A DNA stretch of 48,210 bases from Lysobacteraceae bacterium NML93-0793 (GCA_002324875.1 NTJG01000021.1:1-48210), one strand, 5' to 3'. Shown: positions 33,853-43,853, counted from the first letter of the stretch. The notes: a model not told the origin generated them from the sequence alone. Made by a program: numbers and translations.

Positions 33853-36066
33853 GTGATCGATTCCAGCCAGTTCGTTGTGCCCGGTGCTGCGGTGCTGCTC
33901 GCGATGCTGGTGCTGCTCGTCGTGCTGGTGGTGCGCCGGCGCCAGAGCGATCACGCCTTCACGCAGGCCCTCGACGAGCGCGGCGAGCGCCTCGCGCTCG
34001 CGCTCTGGGCCACCGGTGAGCGGTATTGGGACTATCACCTGCCGAGCGGCGCACTGCGGCGCCTGATCAGCGTCCAACGCGGCGACGACGGCGGGCTGAT
34101 CGAGGACACCCTGCAGGCCACCGCCCTGATCCATCCCGACGATCTCGAGACCGCGCGCCAGGCGCTCGTCGCGTGCCTCGATGACGCGGCGAGCCGGTAT
34201 CACGCCGTGCTGCGCGTCAGCGACGGCGACGCCGGCTGGTGCTGGGTTCGGGTGCGGGGCCGGGTCATCGAGCGTGACCGCGCGGGTGCCGTGGTGCGCA
34301 TCGCCGGCACCGCACTGAACGTCAACGCGACCCGGGAGGCCGAGCGCGAGCGACAGATCGCCGCCGAAGTGCTGCGCAGCATGAGCGAGGCGGTCGCGGT
34401 GGTCGATGCGGAGTTCAGGTTCGTGTCGGTGAATCCGGCCTTTCTGCGCATGACCGGCTACGCCGAGTCGGACGTCATCGGGCGTACGGCGGACATGCTC
34501 GACAGCGACCAGCACGACACCGCCCTGCAGGCCCAGATCCGCCTGCAGGCCGCCGACGAGGGCCGCTGGAGTGGTGAGCTGTGGCAGCGCCGCAAGGACG
34601 GCGACGAATTCCTCGCCGCGGTCGAACTGCGCACCGTGCACGACGCCGAACTCGATACGCGCCTGCACGTGGCCGTCCTCAACGACATCACCCAGCACAA
34701 GCGCACCGAGCAGGAACTGCGCTACCTGGCGAACTTCGACACGCTGACCAGCCTGCCCAACCGGGCGCTGCTGTCGGAGCGGCTGTCGCGCGCGATCATC
34801 CGCGCGCACCGGCAGGACCGGCGGGTCGCCGTGCTGTTCCTCGATCTCGACCGCTTCAAGGACGTGAACGACTCGCTGGGCCACGCTGCCGGCGATCGCA
34901 TTCTCCGTGCCGCGGCCGTGCGCCTGCAGCAGACGGTCGGCACGCAGCACACCGTGGCGCGACTCGGCGGCGACGAGTTCACGGTGGTCATCGAGGATCT
35001 GGCGCACGCACACGATGCCGAACGCGTCGCGCGCGAGATCATCAATGCCTTCGAAGCGCCGCTCGTGCTCGATGACCGTCGCGAGATCACGATCTCGCCG
35101 TCGATCGGCATCAGCCTCTACCCCGATCACGCCCAGGTACCCACCGCGCTGCTCAAGCACGCCGACACCGCGATGTACCAGGCCAAGGCCGCGGGCCGAC
35201 GCACGTTCATGCGCTACGACGACAACATGGACATCGCGGTGCGCCAGCGCGCGACGCTGTCGGGCGCGCTGCGCAAGGTGCTCGACCGCGGCGAGCTGCG
35301 CCTGGTGTTCCAGCCTCGGCTGTCCCTGCCCGCGTCGCGGATCACCGGCGTGGAGGCACTGCTGCGCTGGTACAGCCCCGAGCACGGGGACATCCCGCCG
35401 AACGACTTCATTCCGCTGGCCGAGGAAAGCGGCCTGATTCTCGAGATCGGTGAATGGGTCCTGCGCGAGGCCTGCATGGTGCTGGGCCGGTGGCGCCAGC
35501 ACGGACTCGATGCGATGACGGTGTCGGTCAACGTCTCGGTGCTGCAGCTGCTGCGTGGCGATCTGCCCGGCGTGGTGGCGCGCGTGCTCGAGGACACCGG
35601 CATTCCGCCGCACCTGCTCGAACTCGAACTCACCGAGAGCGTGCTGATGGCCAATGCCGAGCAGACCGCCACCAAGTTGCAGGCCTTCCGTGCGCTGGGC
35701 GTGTCGCTGGCGATCGACGATTTCGGCACGGGCTACTCGTCGCTGGCCTATCTCAAGCGCCTGCCCATCACCACGCTGAAGATCGACAAGGCCTTCGTCG
35801 ACGAGCTGCCACACGACGCCGAAGACGCCGCGATCACCAGCACCGTCATCGCGATGGGCCACTCCCTCGGCCTGAACGTCGTGGCCGAGGGCGTCGAAAC
35901 GGCGGCGCAGATGCGCTTCCTGGCCGACAAGGGCTGCGATGAGATCCAGGGATTCTGGATCGCGCAACCGATGGACGCGCTGCAGTGCCTGGCCTTCATC
36001 CGCAACTGGCGACCCGAGAGCCTGCCGCGGCCGTCGGCCCCGGCCCGGGTCGTGACCCTGCCTTGA
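33853..36066 (+). CDS. PAS-GGDEF-EAL membrane-anchored c-di-GMP protein
   Basis: 737 residues from GTG 33853. One N-terminal membrane helix (about residues 9-27), two PAS domains (about 40-155 and 165-285, the first with a WVRVRG core and the second with PAFLRMTGYAESDVIGRTADML), a GGDEF domain with intact ARLGGDEFTVV, and an EAL domain with VEALLRWYSP, ELTES, IDDFGTGYSSLAYLKRLP and AEGVET. Active-site residues of both the diguanylate cyclase and the phosphodiesterase look complete, so net activity cannot be predicted; PAS ligands may decide. Located between ygfB and zapA, genes that are usually adjacent. Confidence 0.93.
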   Translation: MIDSSQFVVPGAAVLLAMLVLLVVLVVRRRQSDHAFTQALDERGERLALALWATGERYWDYHLPSGALRRLISVQRGDDGGLIEDTLQATALIHPDDLETARQALVACLDDAASRYHAVLRVSDGDAGWCWVRVRGRVIERDRAGAVVRIAGTALNVNATREAERERQIAAEVLRSMSEAVAVVDAEFRFVSVNPAFLRMTGYAESDVIGRTADMLDSDQHDTALQAQIRLQAADEGRWSGELWQRRKDGDEFLAAVELRTVHDAELDTRLHVAVLNDITQHKRTEQELRYLANFDTLTSLPNRALLSERLSRAIIRAHRQDRRVAVLFLDLDRFKDVNDSLGHAAGDRILRAAAVRLQQTVGTQHTVARLGGDEFTVVIEDLAHAHDAERVAREIINAFEAPLVLDDRREITISPSIGISLYPDHAQVPTALLKHADTAMYQAKAAGRRTFMRYDDNMDIAVRQRATLSGALRKVLDRGELRLVFQPRLSLPASRITGVEALLRWYSPEHGDIPPNDFIPLAEESGLILEIGEWVLREACMVLGRWRQHGLDAMTVSVNVSVLQLLRGDLPGVVARVLEDTGIPPHLLELELTESVLMANAEQTATKLQAFRALGVSLAIDDFGTGYSSLAYLKRLPITTLKIDKAFVDELPHDAEDAAITSTVIAMGHSLGLNVVAEGVETAAQMRFLADKGCDEIQGFWIAQPMDALQCLAFIRNWRPESLPRPSAPARVVTLP

Positions 36067-36097
36067 CCGCCCCCGGTCCCCTGCCTATCGTGCCGTG

Positions 36098-36319
36098 ATG
36101 GACCAGCCCGACGTCATCGCCCAGTTGCACCGACTGACGTCGCGCGTCGAGACGCTGATCGAGCGCGTCCGCGTGCTCAGCGACGAGAACCGCAGCTTGC
36201 GCCAGCAGCAGGAGCACATCGTGGGTGAACGCGCCCAGCTGCTGTCCAAGAACGAACAGGCACGCTCGCGGGTCGAGGCGATGATCGCGCGCCTGAAATC
36301 CCTGGAGCAGCACACGTGA
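36098..36319 (+). CDS. Small coiled-coil protein of the TIGR02449 type
   Basis: 73 residues, predicted to be one long coiled coil: LHRLTSRVETLIERVRVLSDENRSLRQQQEHI, with heptads of Leu and Val. Proteins of this length and pattern lie directly before zapA in many gammaproteobacteria (TIGR02449 group) and resemble ZapB-like division factors. ATG 36098 follows a GTG that could add one residue. Its stop overlaps the zapA GTG (GTGA). The division role is inference from context. Confidence 0.8.
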   Translation: MDQPDVIAQLHRLTSRVETLIERVRVLSDENRSLRQQQEHIVGERAQLLSKNEQARSRVEAMIARLKSLEQHT

Positions 36320-36618
36320 CCGGAACCAGCGAAGCCGTCAGCGTGCGGGTGCTCGACCGGGAATACACCGTCGGCGTCGCGCCCGACGAGCGTGACAGCC
36401 TGATGGCGGCCGCGCGACTGCTGGATGCGCGCATGCGCGAGATCCGCGGTGCCAACCGCATGGCCGCGGTCGACCGGGTCGCGATTCTCGCGGCCCTCAA
36501 CCTCGCCCACGAACTCCAGCAGCTGCGCGAGAGCGGCAGTGGCGACAACCGCGCCGTGGCGGATGCAGTAGGCGCGCTGCATCGGCGCCTCGACGCGTTC
36601 GACGCCGAATCGCGTTGA
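36316..36618 (+). CDS. zapA: Cell division protein ZapA
   Basis: 100 residues. VSVRVLDREYTVGVAPDERDSL is the ZapA N-terminal beta region, followed by the helix AARLLDARMREIR and AVDRVAILAALNLAHELQQL and a C-terminal coiled coil. It binds FtsZ and cross-links protofilaments in the Z ring. Start GTG 36316 overlaps the previous stop. Followed by ssrS and ygfA exactly as in E. coli. Confidence 0.93.
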   Translation: MTGTSEAVSVRVLDREYTVGVAPDERDSLMAAARLLDARMREIRGANRMAAVDRVAILAALNLAHELQQLRESGSGDNRAVADAVGALHRRLDAFDAESR

Positions 36619-36687
36619 GCGTCTTCGCGATGCGCCGACACGGCTGAATCGTCGACATCCCCGAGGCGCGGCGACCGACGAACGGGC

Positions 36688-36715
36688 TTGGCCCGACGCG
36701 CGCACCCGCTATACT
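36688..36715 (+). promoter_or_regulatory. Promoter of 6S RNA
   Basis: TTGGCC (36688-36693), 16 bp, TATACT (36710-36715). Predicted start at 36722 or 36723, matching the base of the 6S RNA stem. Confidence 0.7.
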
Positions 36716-36721
36716 TCGCCT

Positions 36722-36907
36722 GCGTTCTCTGCCGTGTCCGACAGCGAGCAAAACATTCGCCTTGTCCCTTAAGAACGACACCGGGGATGTCAGGAAACCG
36801 GGAGTGCCAGTCCGCCCTCGAGCGGGAAGCCCGAAGGAATCCCAGCGTTCCCACTTGAACCTCGGGTTCAAGGTCGTTTCGCACGCATCGACACTGGCGG
36901 AGGACGT
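36722..36907 (+). ncRNA. ssrS: 6S RNA
   Basis: About 186 nt, close to the 184 nt of E. coli. The 5' segment CGTTCTCTGCC (36723-36733) pairs over all 11 bases with GGCGGAGGACG (36896-36906), G-U pairs included, closing the long 6S hairpin. The right half contains CACTTGAACCTCGGGTTCAAGG (36852-36873), near-identical to the conserved E. coli hairpin CTTGAACC...GGTTCAAGG. Position between zapA and ygfA is diagnostic. It mimics an open promoter, binds sigma-70 RNA polymerase in stationary phase and templates short product RNAs. An open frame of 67 codons over this region is accidental. Confidence 0.93.
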
Positions 36908-36961
36908 GCTTTTTCCGATTCCGCCCGCCGCGTCGCCGGCATCCGACGACGAGCCGGCCGA

Positions 36962-37543
36962 ATGACCGCACGCCCCGAACTCCGCCGCCGCCTGCGCGAC
37001 CAGCGTCGCGCGATCGCGCCCGCGGTACGTATCGCGGCAGCCGAGGGATTCGCGGCCCAGCTGTTCGCGCTTCCGTCCCTTCCGACCCGTGGCTATGTGG
37101 CCGGCTACTGGGCCAGCGATGGCGAGATCGGCCTGCACGTGATGCAGATGCGCCTTCCGGCCGGCCTGGTCTACTGCCTGCCGATCCTGCACGAGGACGC
37201 ACTGCGCTTCGCGCCCTGGCGGGCGGGCGATCCGCTGGTCACCAACCGCTACGGCATTCCGGAGCCCGACGTCGAAACGTCATCGGCGCTCGATGCGCAC
37301 GCGATGGCCGTCGTGGTCACGCCGCTGGTCGGCTTCGATGCCCGCGGGCACCGCCTGGGCATGGGGGGTGGCTGGTACGACCGCACATTCGCCTTCCGGC
37401 GCACGCAGGCCGCGCCGCCGCTGCTGGTGGGCGCGGCGTTCGCGCTGCAGCAGGTCGATGCGCTCGAGGCCGCCGAGTGGGACGTGCCGCTGGATGCGAT
37501 CTGCACCGAATCCGCCACCCTCTTCCCGACCACCGCTGCCTGA
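36962..37543 (+). CDS. ygfA: 5-formyltetrahydrofolate cyclo-ligase
   Basis: 193 residues. Converts 5-formyl-THF to 5,10-methenyl-THF using ATP. Family segments: LRRRLRDQRRAIAP at the N-terminus, GYWASDGEIGL, TPLVGFDARGHRLGMGGGWYDR (nucleotide and folate site) and a C-terminal VPLDAICTES. It follows ssrS by about 55 bp, the linkage conserved across gammaproteobacteria, and is likely transcribed partly by read-through from the 6S RNA promoter. Confidence 0.94.
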   Translation: MTARPELRRRLRDQRRAIAPAVRIAAAEGFAAQLFALPSLPTRGYVAGYWASDGEIGLHVMQMRLPAGLVYCLPILHEDALRFAPWRAGDPLVTNRYGIPEPDVETSSALDAHAMAVVVTPLVGFDARGHRLGMGGGWYDRTFAFRRTQAAPPLLVGAAFALQQVDALEAAEWDVPLDAICTESATLFPTTAA

Positions 37544-37552
37544 CGAGACGCG

Positions 37553-38029
37553 ATGAGCACCCGCAAGCGCTATTGGCTGATGAAATCCGAACCCGAGGAG
37601 TTCTCGATCGACGATCTCGCCCGCGTCGGCACCGAGCCATGGACGGGCGTGCGCAATTACCAGGCGCGCAATTTCATGCGCGACGGCATGCGGGTGGGTG
37701 ACGAGATCTTCTTCTATCACTCCAATACCGCGGTACCCGGTATCTACGGCATCGCCTTGGTGGCGAGCACCGCGTATCCGGACCCCACCCAGTTCAAGAA
37801 GTCGTCCAAGTATTTCGACGAGAAGGCGACGGAAGAAACGCCGCGCTGGTTCATGGTCGACGTCGGCTACGTGCGCACCCTGGCCCGCCCCATTCCGCTG
37901 GCCGAGATCCGCGAGCACGCGGCCGAGCTCGGCGAGGAATTCGCGTTGATCCGCAAGGGTGCGCGCCTGTCGGTGCTGCCGGTGTCGTCCGCGCAGTGGA
38001 AACTGCTGTTGTCCCTGGAGAAGAAGTGA
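37553..38029 (+). CDS. EVE domain protein
   Basis: 158 residues, the whole protein being one EVE domain (PUA-like fold): [16 protein letters not shown] at the N-terminus, [36 protein letters not shown] and WFMVDVGYV. The family is thought to bind modified bases in nucleic acid. 9 bp after ygfA; its stop TGA shares its last base with the rpiA ATG. Function here unknown. Confidence 0.9.
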   Translation: MSTRKRYWLMKSEPEEFSIDDLARVGTEPWTGVRNYQARNFMRDGMRVGDEIFFYHSNTAVPGIYGIALVASTAYPDPTQFKKSSKYFDEKATEETPRWFMVDVGYVRTLARPIPLAEIREHAAELGEEFALIRKGARLSVLPVSSAQWKLLLSLEKK

Positions 38030-38679
38030 TGAGCGAAGGCAAGCGCCTGGCCGCCGAGAAGGCGATCGATTACGTCGAAGACGGCATGATCGTCGGTGTG
38101 GGCACCGGCTCGACGGTGGCGTTCTTCATCGACGCACTGGCGAAGATCAAGCATCGCATCGACGGTGCGGTCTCGAGCTCCGAGCAGAGCACCGAGCGCC
38201 TGCGCGGCCACGGCATCCAGGTGCTGGACCTCAACGCGACCGGTCCGCTGCCGTTGTATGTCGACGGCGCGGACGAGTGCGATCCGGGCAAGCACCTGAT
38301 CAAGGGCGGCGGCGCGGCACTGACGCGCGAGAAGATCATCGCCGAGGCCAGTGCGAAGTTCGTCTGCATCATCGATCCGGCCAAGCAGGTGCCGGTGCTC
38401 GGTGCGTTTCCGCTGCCGATCGAGGTGATCCCGATGGCGCGCAGCCTGGTCGCGCGCGAGATTCTGGCGATCACCGGCGGCCAGCCGGTCTGGCGCGAAG
38501 GCATCAAGACCGACAACGGCAACTGGGTGCTCGATATCCACGGCCTGTCGATCACCGACCCGGTGGCGCTGGAAGCCAAGCTCAACCAGATTCCGGGCGT
38601 GGTCAGCGTCGGTCTGTTCGCACGCCGCAAGGCGGACGTGGTGATCGTGGGTACCGCGACTCCGACCGTGCTGGATTGA
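38029..38679 (+). CDS. rpiA: Ribose-5-phosphate isomerase A
   Basis: 216 residues from ATG 38029. Interconverts ribose 5-phosphate and ribulose 5-phosphate in the pentose phosphate pathway. Motifs: [42 protein letters not shown] (catalytic region), [17 protein letters not shown]. The ATG is coupled to the EVE gene stop. The open frame from 37996 lacks homology. Last gene of the plus-strand run. Confidence 0.96.
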   Translation: MSEGKRLAAEKAIDYVEDGMIVGVGTGSTVAFFIDALAKIKHRIDGAVSSSEQSTERLRGHGIQVLDLNATGPLPLYVDGADECDPGKHLIKGGGAALTREKIIAEASAKFVCIIDPAKQVPVLGAFPLPIEVIPMARSLVAREILAITGGQPVWREGIKTDNGNWVLDIHGLSITDPVALEAKLNQIPGVVSVGLFARRKADVVIVGTATPTVLD

Positions 38680-38735
38680 CACGCGGGGCAGCGGACGCGA
38701 TCGCGCCGGTCCCACCAGCGAACGCCTGGATCAGC

Positions 38736-38804
38736 TGTAGGAGCGCGCTCGCGCGCGAATGGCCTTTGCGAGAAAGCCGCATCGCGCGCGAGCGCGCTCC
38801 TACA
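38736..38804. repeat. REP-type inverted pair (REPIN-like)
   Basis: Two 23-bp arms (38736-38758 and 38782-38804) are exact reverse complements, each containing TGTAGGAGCGCGCTCGCG and self-complementary GCGCGC parts. The 23-bp spacer holds its own small hairpin (GGCCTTT/AAAGCC). This is the form of REP doublets common in Xanthomonadaceae and Pseudomonas. It sits 57 bp past rpiA, between convergent rpiA and rpoD. No REP-associated transposase gene is in the window. Confidence 0.88.
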
Positions 38805-38861
38805 GGCACGACAGTTCGATCGGCTTAGTCATGTCCGTGCGGGTCAACACCCGGCCCACGA

Positions 38862-38887
38862 AAAAGCCCGCCTTCCGGCGGGCTTTT
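38862..38887 (-). terminator. Terminator of rpoD (bidirectional)
   Basis: AAAAGCCCGCC (38862-38872), TTCC loop, GGCGGGCTTTT (38877-38887): a textbook intrinsic terminator with T runs on both strands, 24 bp past the rpoD stop. It could also stop transcripts from rpiA. Confidence 0.9.
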
Positions 38888-38910
38888 CGATTGCGTCCGT
38901 CGTGCCGAAC

Positions 38911-40791
<1,881 letters not shown>

Positions 40792-40821
40792 GTGGCGCAC
40801 CGTTGTAAAAGTGAACCCGTA

Positions 40822-40830
40822 ATTGTACCA
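40822..40830 (-). promoter_or_regulatory. Candidate rpoD promoter (extended -10)
   Basis: On the minus strand TGGTACAAT (40830-40822) is an extended -10, 31 bp before the rpoD ATG and just past the dtd stop. rpoD can therefore be transcribed apart from dtd. Confidence 0.55.
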
Positions 40831-40845
40831 CCTGCGAGGCCGGGT

Positions 40846-41283
40846 TCATGCCCTGAGCAGGAAGGTGACCGGACCGTCGTTGACCAGGCTGACTTCCATA
40901 TGGGCACCGAAGCGGCCGGTTTCCACCCCGGGATGTCGTGCCCGGGACGCACTGACGAGGCGCGTGAAGATCTGTTCAGCTTCAGACGGCGGGGCGGCCG
41001 TGCTGAAGCCCGGCCGATTGCCCGAGCGGGTATCGGCCGCAAGCGTGAACTGGCTCACCAGCAACAGGCCGCCACTGGTCTGCGCCAGCGCGCGGTTCAT
41101 CCGGCCGGCTTCGTCGGCGAATACGCGATAGGCCAGCAATCGTTCGACCATCCGGTCCACCTGCGCGTCACCGTCGCCAGGCTCGATGCCGATCAAAGCC
41201 AGCAGGCCGGGGCCGATGCGGCCGACGATGGCGCCGTCGACGCGGACCTCGGCCCGGCTGACGCGCTGGATGAGGCTCAGCAC
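40846..41283 (-). CDS. dtd: D-aminoacyl-tRNA deacylase
   Basis: 145 residues. Frees tRNA from D-amino acids and from glycine mischarged on tRNA(Ala). MLSLIQRVSRAEVRVDG is the family N-terminus; SQFTLAADTRSGNRPGF holds the SQxT motif, and the Gly-cisPro motif lies in VNDGPVT near the C-terminus. Complete, normal length. Lies between nadE and rpoD. Confidence 0.95.
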   Translation of the reverse strand: MLSLIQRVSRAEVRVDGAIVGRIGPGLLALIGIEPGDGDAQVDRMVERLLAYRVFADEAGRMNRALAQTSGGLLLVSQFTLAADTRSGNRPGFSTAAPPSEAEQIFTRLVSASRARHPGVETGRFGAHMEVSLVNDGPVTFLLRA

Positions 41284-41405
41284 GGGTGCGCCCCGCCTTG
41301 CGGCGCGTGGACACGTTCGCAGACGTCGCTCACCTCAACGCTCCATCTGCAGGCGCGCGCTCGTGCAGGGACGAGGCGGCCGCCCGGTGACCCGCGTGCG
41401 CCCGA

Positions 41406-43043
41406 TCATCCCGAATACCGGTTGCTGATCGGATAGCGGCGCTCGCGACCGAACGCGCGGCGCGAGATCTTCGGCCCAGGTGCGGCCTGGTGCCGCTTCC
41501 ATTCGCTGGTGCGGACCAGGCGCAGCATGCGATCGACCGTTGCCGCGTCGAATCCGGCCGCGACGATCTCGTCACGGGATTCCTCCTGATCCACGAACCG
41601 GCGCAGGATCGCGTCGAGCACGTCGTAGGGCGGCAGCGAATCCTGGTCGAGCTGGTTGGCGCGCAGCTCGGCCGAGGGCGGCCGGTCGATCACCGCCGGC
41701 GGAATCACCGGCGCGCCGCCCACGGTATTGCGCCACTTCGCCAGGCCGAAGACCTCGGTCTTGTAGAGATCCTTGATCGGCGCGTAACCGCCGCACATGT
41801 CGCCGTAGATCGTGGCGTAGCCCACCGCGTACTCGCTCTTGTTGCCGGTGGTCAGCAGCAGGCCGCCGTGCTTGTTCGCCAGCGCCATCATGATCGCGCC
41901 GCGGGTGCGCGACTGCAGGTTCTCCTCGGCCACGTCGACGTCCTTGCCGCCGAACGCCTCCGACAGCGTGTCGAGAAACCCCTGGAACGGCGGTTCGATC
42001 GGAATGGTCAGCATGCGCACGCCGAGCGCGGCGCACTGCTCGGCCGCGAGGTCGTTGCTCAGCCCGGCGGTGTAGCGCGAGGGCATGCGCACGGCGGTGA
42101 CGTTGTCCGCGCCCAGCGCGTCGACCGCCATCGCCAGCACCACCGACGAATCGATACCGCCCGACAGCCCCACCCACGCCGTGGAAAACCCGTTCTTGGC
42201 GCAGTAGTCGCGCGTGCCGCGCACCACCGCGCGCCAGGCCAGGGCGTCGATGCTCTCGTCGCCATCGTCCACCCAGAGCACCGGCGAAAAGCCCTTGCGG
42301 GCCGGATCGAAGTCCACCACCAGCCACTGGTCGTCGAACGCCACCGCCGCCGGATGCACCGTGCCGTCGGCATCGGCGACCACCGAAGCGCCGTCGAACA
42401 CCAGCGCGTCCTGGCCGCCGACGACATTCACGTAGGCCAGCGCGACGCCGCTCTCGCGGGTGCGCTCGGCCAGCAGCGCGTCGCGCTGGCGATGCTTGCC
42501 GCGCTCGTAGGGCGATGCGTTGGGCACCACGACCACCTCGGCACCCGCGCGCGCGGTGTCGTCGAGTGGCTCGGCGAACCAGAGGTCCTCGCAGATCACC
42601 ACGCCCACCTGGACGCCGTTGACCTCGACCACGCAGGACCCGCCGTCGGGATCGGCGTGGAAATACCGCCGCTCGTCGAACACGTTGTAGTTCGGCAATT
42701 CCCGCTTGCGGTAGGTGCGCTCGACATGCCCGTCGCGCAGCACACTGGCCGAGTTATAGAGGATGCTGCCGGCCGATTCCGGCCAGCCGACCACCGCGAC
42801 GATGCCGCGCACGTCCTTGGCGATCTGCATCAATGCCGCTTCACAGTCGATCAGAAAGCCCGGGCGCATCAGCAGGTCTTCCGGCGGATAGCCGCTGATC
42901 GCGAGCTCCGGGAAGACCACCACGTGCGCGCCGTACTCGTCGCGCGCATGCGCGATCATCGTGGCGATGCGTTCGGCGTTGCGGCCGACGTCGCCGACCG
43001 GGAAGTCGAACTGGGCCAGGGCGATGCGGAGCGGTGCGGTCAT
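41406..43043 (-). CDS. nadE: NAD+ synthetase, glutamine-dependent
   Basis: 545 residues from ATG 43043. An N-terminal glutaminase domain of the nitrilase fold (catalytic Glu in VFPELAISGYPPEDLL, Lys in TYRKRELPNYNVFDE, Cys in VGVVICEDLW) and a C-terminal synthetase domain with the P-loop VGLSGGIDSSVVLAMAVDA and SRYTAGLSNDLAAEQ. It amidates deamido-NAD with ammonia from glutamine. The ATG follows the ccdB stop by one base; ATG 43055, overlapping ccdB, is the alternative. Insertion of ccdAB just upstream may have changed its original promoter. Confidence 0.95.
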   Translation of the reverse strand: MTAPLRIALAQFDFPVGDVGRNAERIATMIAHARDEYGAHVVVFPELAISGYPPEDLLMRPGFLIDCEAALMQIAKDVRGIVAVVGWPESAGSILYNSASVLRDGHVERTYRKRELPNYNVFDERRYFHADPDGGSCVVEVNGVQVGVVICEDLWFAEPLDDTARAGAEVVVVPNASPYERGKHRQRDALLAERTRESGVALAYVNVVGGQDALVFDGASVVADADGTVHPAAVAFDDQWLVVDFDPARKGFSPVLWVDDGDESIDALAWRAVVRGTRDYCAKNGFSTAWVGLSGGIDSSVVLAMAVDALGADNVTAVRMPSRYTAGLSNDLAAEQCAALGVRMLTIPIEPPFQGFLDTLSEAFGGKDVDVAEENLQSRTRGAIMMALANKHGGLLLTTGNKSEYAVGYATIYGDMCGGYAPIKDLYKTEVFGLAKWRNTVGGAPVIPPAVIDRPPSAELRANQLDQDSLPPYDVLDAILRRFVDQEESRDEIVAAGFDAATVDRMLRLVRTSEWKRHQAAPGPKISRRAFGRERRYPISNRYSG

Positions 43044-43044
43044 G

Positions 43045-43359
43045 TCAGATGCCATGCGTGAGGAAGTCCAGGGCCTCGATGATGCGGAGTCGCTCGCCCG
43101 CCAGATCCGCGACCTGCCGGCCGAGCATCTGCATCGGCACGCTGGTGATCTGCGCGGTGTCCATCACCATCGGCTTGCCAGCGACCGGTAGCTCCGGCAT
43201 CAGGCGGGTGAGCAGCGGTCCGGCCTGCGCTGCCGGGATCAGCGGCACGACGACACGGGACTCGACGTTATCGATCAGATCGCTCTGCACGTTCAACCAG
43301 CAGGGCACGTCGCGACGTGATGCCGGATCGGCGTTGGCATAGACGCAGAACTGGCTCAT
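43045..43359 (-). CDS. ccdB: CcdB family toxin
   Basis: 104 residues from ATG 43359. CcdB layout: QFCVYANADPASRRDVPCWL, the conserved VQSDLIDNVESRVVVPL, then TAQITSVPMQMLGRQVADL and the C-terminus FLTHGI. F-plasmid CcdB poisons DNA gyrase through a C-terminal Trp-Gly-Ile; here the Gly-Ile is kept but Trp is His, so gyrase poisoning is uncertain. The start overlaps the ccdA stop by 4 bp. Chromosomal position between nadE and sucD. Confidence 0.9.
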   Translation of the reverse strand: MSQFCVYANADPASRRDVPCWLNVQSDLIDNVESRVVVPLIPAAQAGPLLTRLMPELPVAGKPMVMDTAQITSVPMQMLGRQVADLAGERLRIIEALDFLTHGI

Positions 43360-43634
43360 TCCCCTGCCGCGCCCTTCAGCGATGCCTTGAATGCGCGCAC
43401 ACGGTCTCCGGCAAGCCCATCGCGCGCAATACGTGCGTTGTATGCGGCCATCGCCTCTCGGTTGTCCTCCCGCCACTGCGCGCGCCGCCGCGCACGCACT
43501 TCGGCTTCCAGCGCCTTTTCGAGCGTCGCCGAGAGATTGATCTCGAGCGCCCTGGCCTCTTCGAGCAGCCCCTGATTCACACTGACGTTGGTGGCGCGCT
43601 TGCCGTAGCCCGCATAATCCTCGCGAATGCGCAT
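43356..43634 (-). CDS. ccdA: CcdA family antitoxin
   Basis: 92 residues from ATG 43634, which has GAGGA 7 nt upstream. The N-terminus (KRATNVSVNQGLLEEARAL) is the ribbon-helix-helix DNA-binding part and toxin-binding residues follow (EAEVRARRRAQWREDNREAMAAYNARIARDG), with the C-terminal part expected to be flexible. It neutralises CcdB and represses its own operon. Coupled to ccdB. The frame extends to ATG 43658, but that start has no ribosome site. Confidence 0.9.
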   Translation of the reverse strand: MRIREDYAGYGKRATNVSVNQGLLEEARALEINLSATLEKALEAEVRARRRAQWREDNREAMAAYNARIARDGLAGDRVRAFKASLKGAAGE

Positions 43635-43689
43635 GGCAGATTCCTCATGGATGCGCATTCAAGATGCGCACCTAAACGCACTCTGTCAA
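43627..43689 (-). promoter_or_regulatory. ccdAB promoter and candidate operators
   Basis: On the minus strand TTGACA (43689-43684, perfect -35), 17 bp, CATCTT (43666-43661, weak -10). The palindrome ATGCGCAT occurs at 43651-43658 and 43627-43634, and ATGCGCAC at 43664-43671. These sit on the -10, the leader and the ccdA start, fitting a cooperative ribbon-helix-helix operator. Confidence 0.6.
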
Positions 43690-43740
43690 CTGCGCTCCGA
43701 GATCTCCCCGCTGGTACGCCCAGGGAAGGTCTGAGTAACT

Positions 43741-43853
43741 GCCGTCATCCCCGCGGCTCTCAACAGCCGCACGGCTGGTCAAGCGGGGATCCAGGGACTC
43801 AAGCCTTTTCAAAACCGAAGACGCTGGATTCCCCCTTTCGCGGGAATGACGGC
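43741..43853. repeat. 113-bp palindromic element (MITE-like)
   Basis: Ends GCCGTCATCCCCGCG (43741-43755) and CGCGGGAATGACGGC (43839-43853) are inverted repeats with 14 of 15 matches. Inner segments AAGCGGGGATCCAG and CTGGATTCCCCCTT are also inverted to each other. Such GTCATTCCCGCG...GGGAATCCAG units are typical dispersed repeats of proteobacteria. It lies upstream of ccdA. The remaining gene-free bases from 43854 to 43945 hold nothing recognised. Confidence 0.7.

Noticed and set aside
33814..35967. A 717-codon minus-strand frame opposite the GGDEF-EAL gene
   Set aside because: No family match; long antisense frames are common in such G+C-rich DNA and the plus strand encodes clear domains.
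36762..36965. A 67-codon open frame just upstream of ygfA
   Set aside because: It lies inside 6S RNA, whose stem, conserved hairpin and context explain the sequence.
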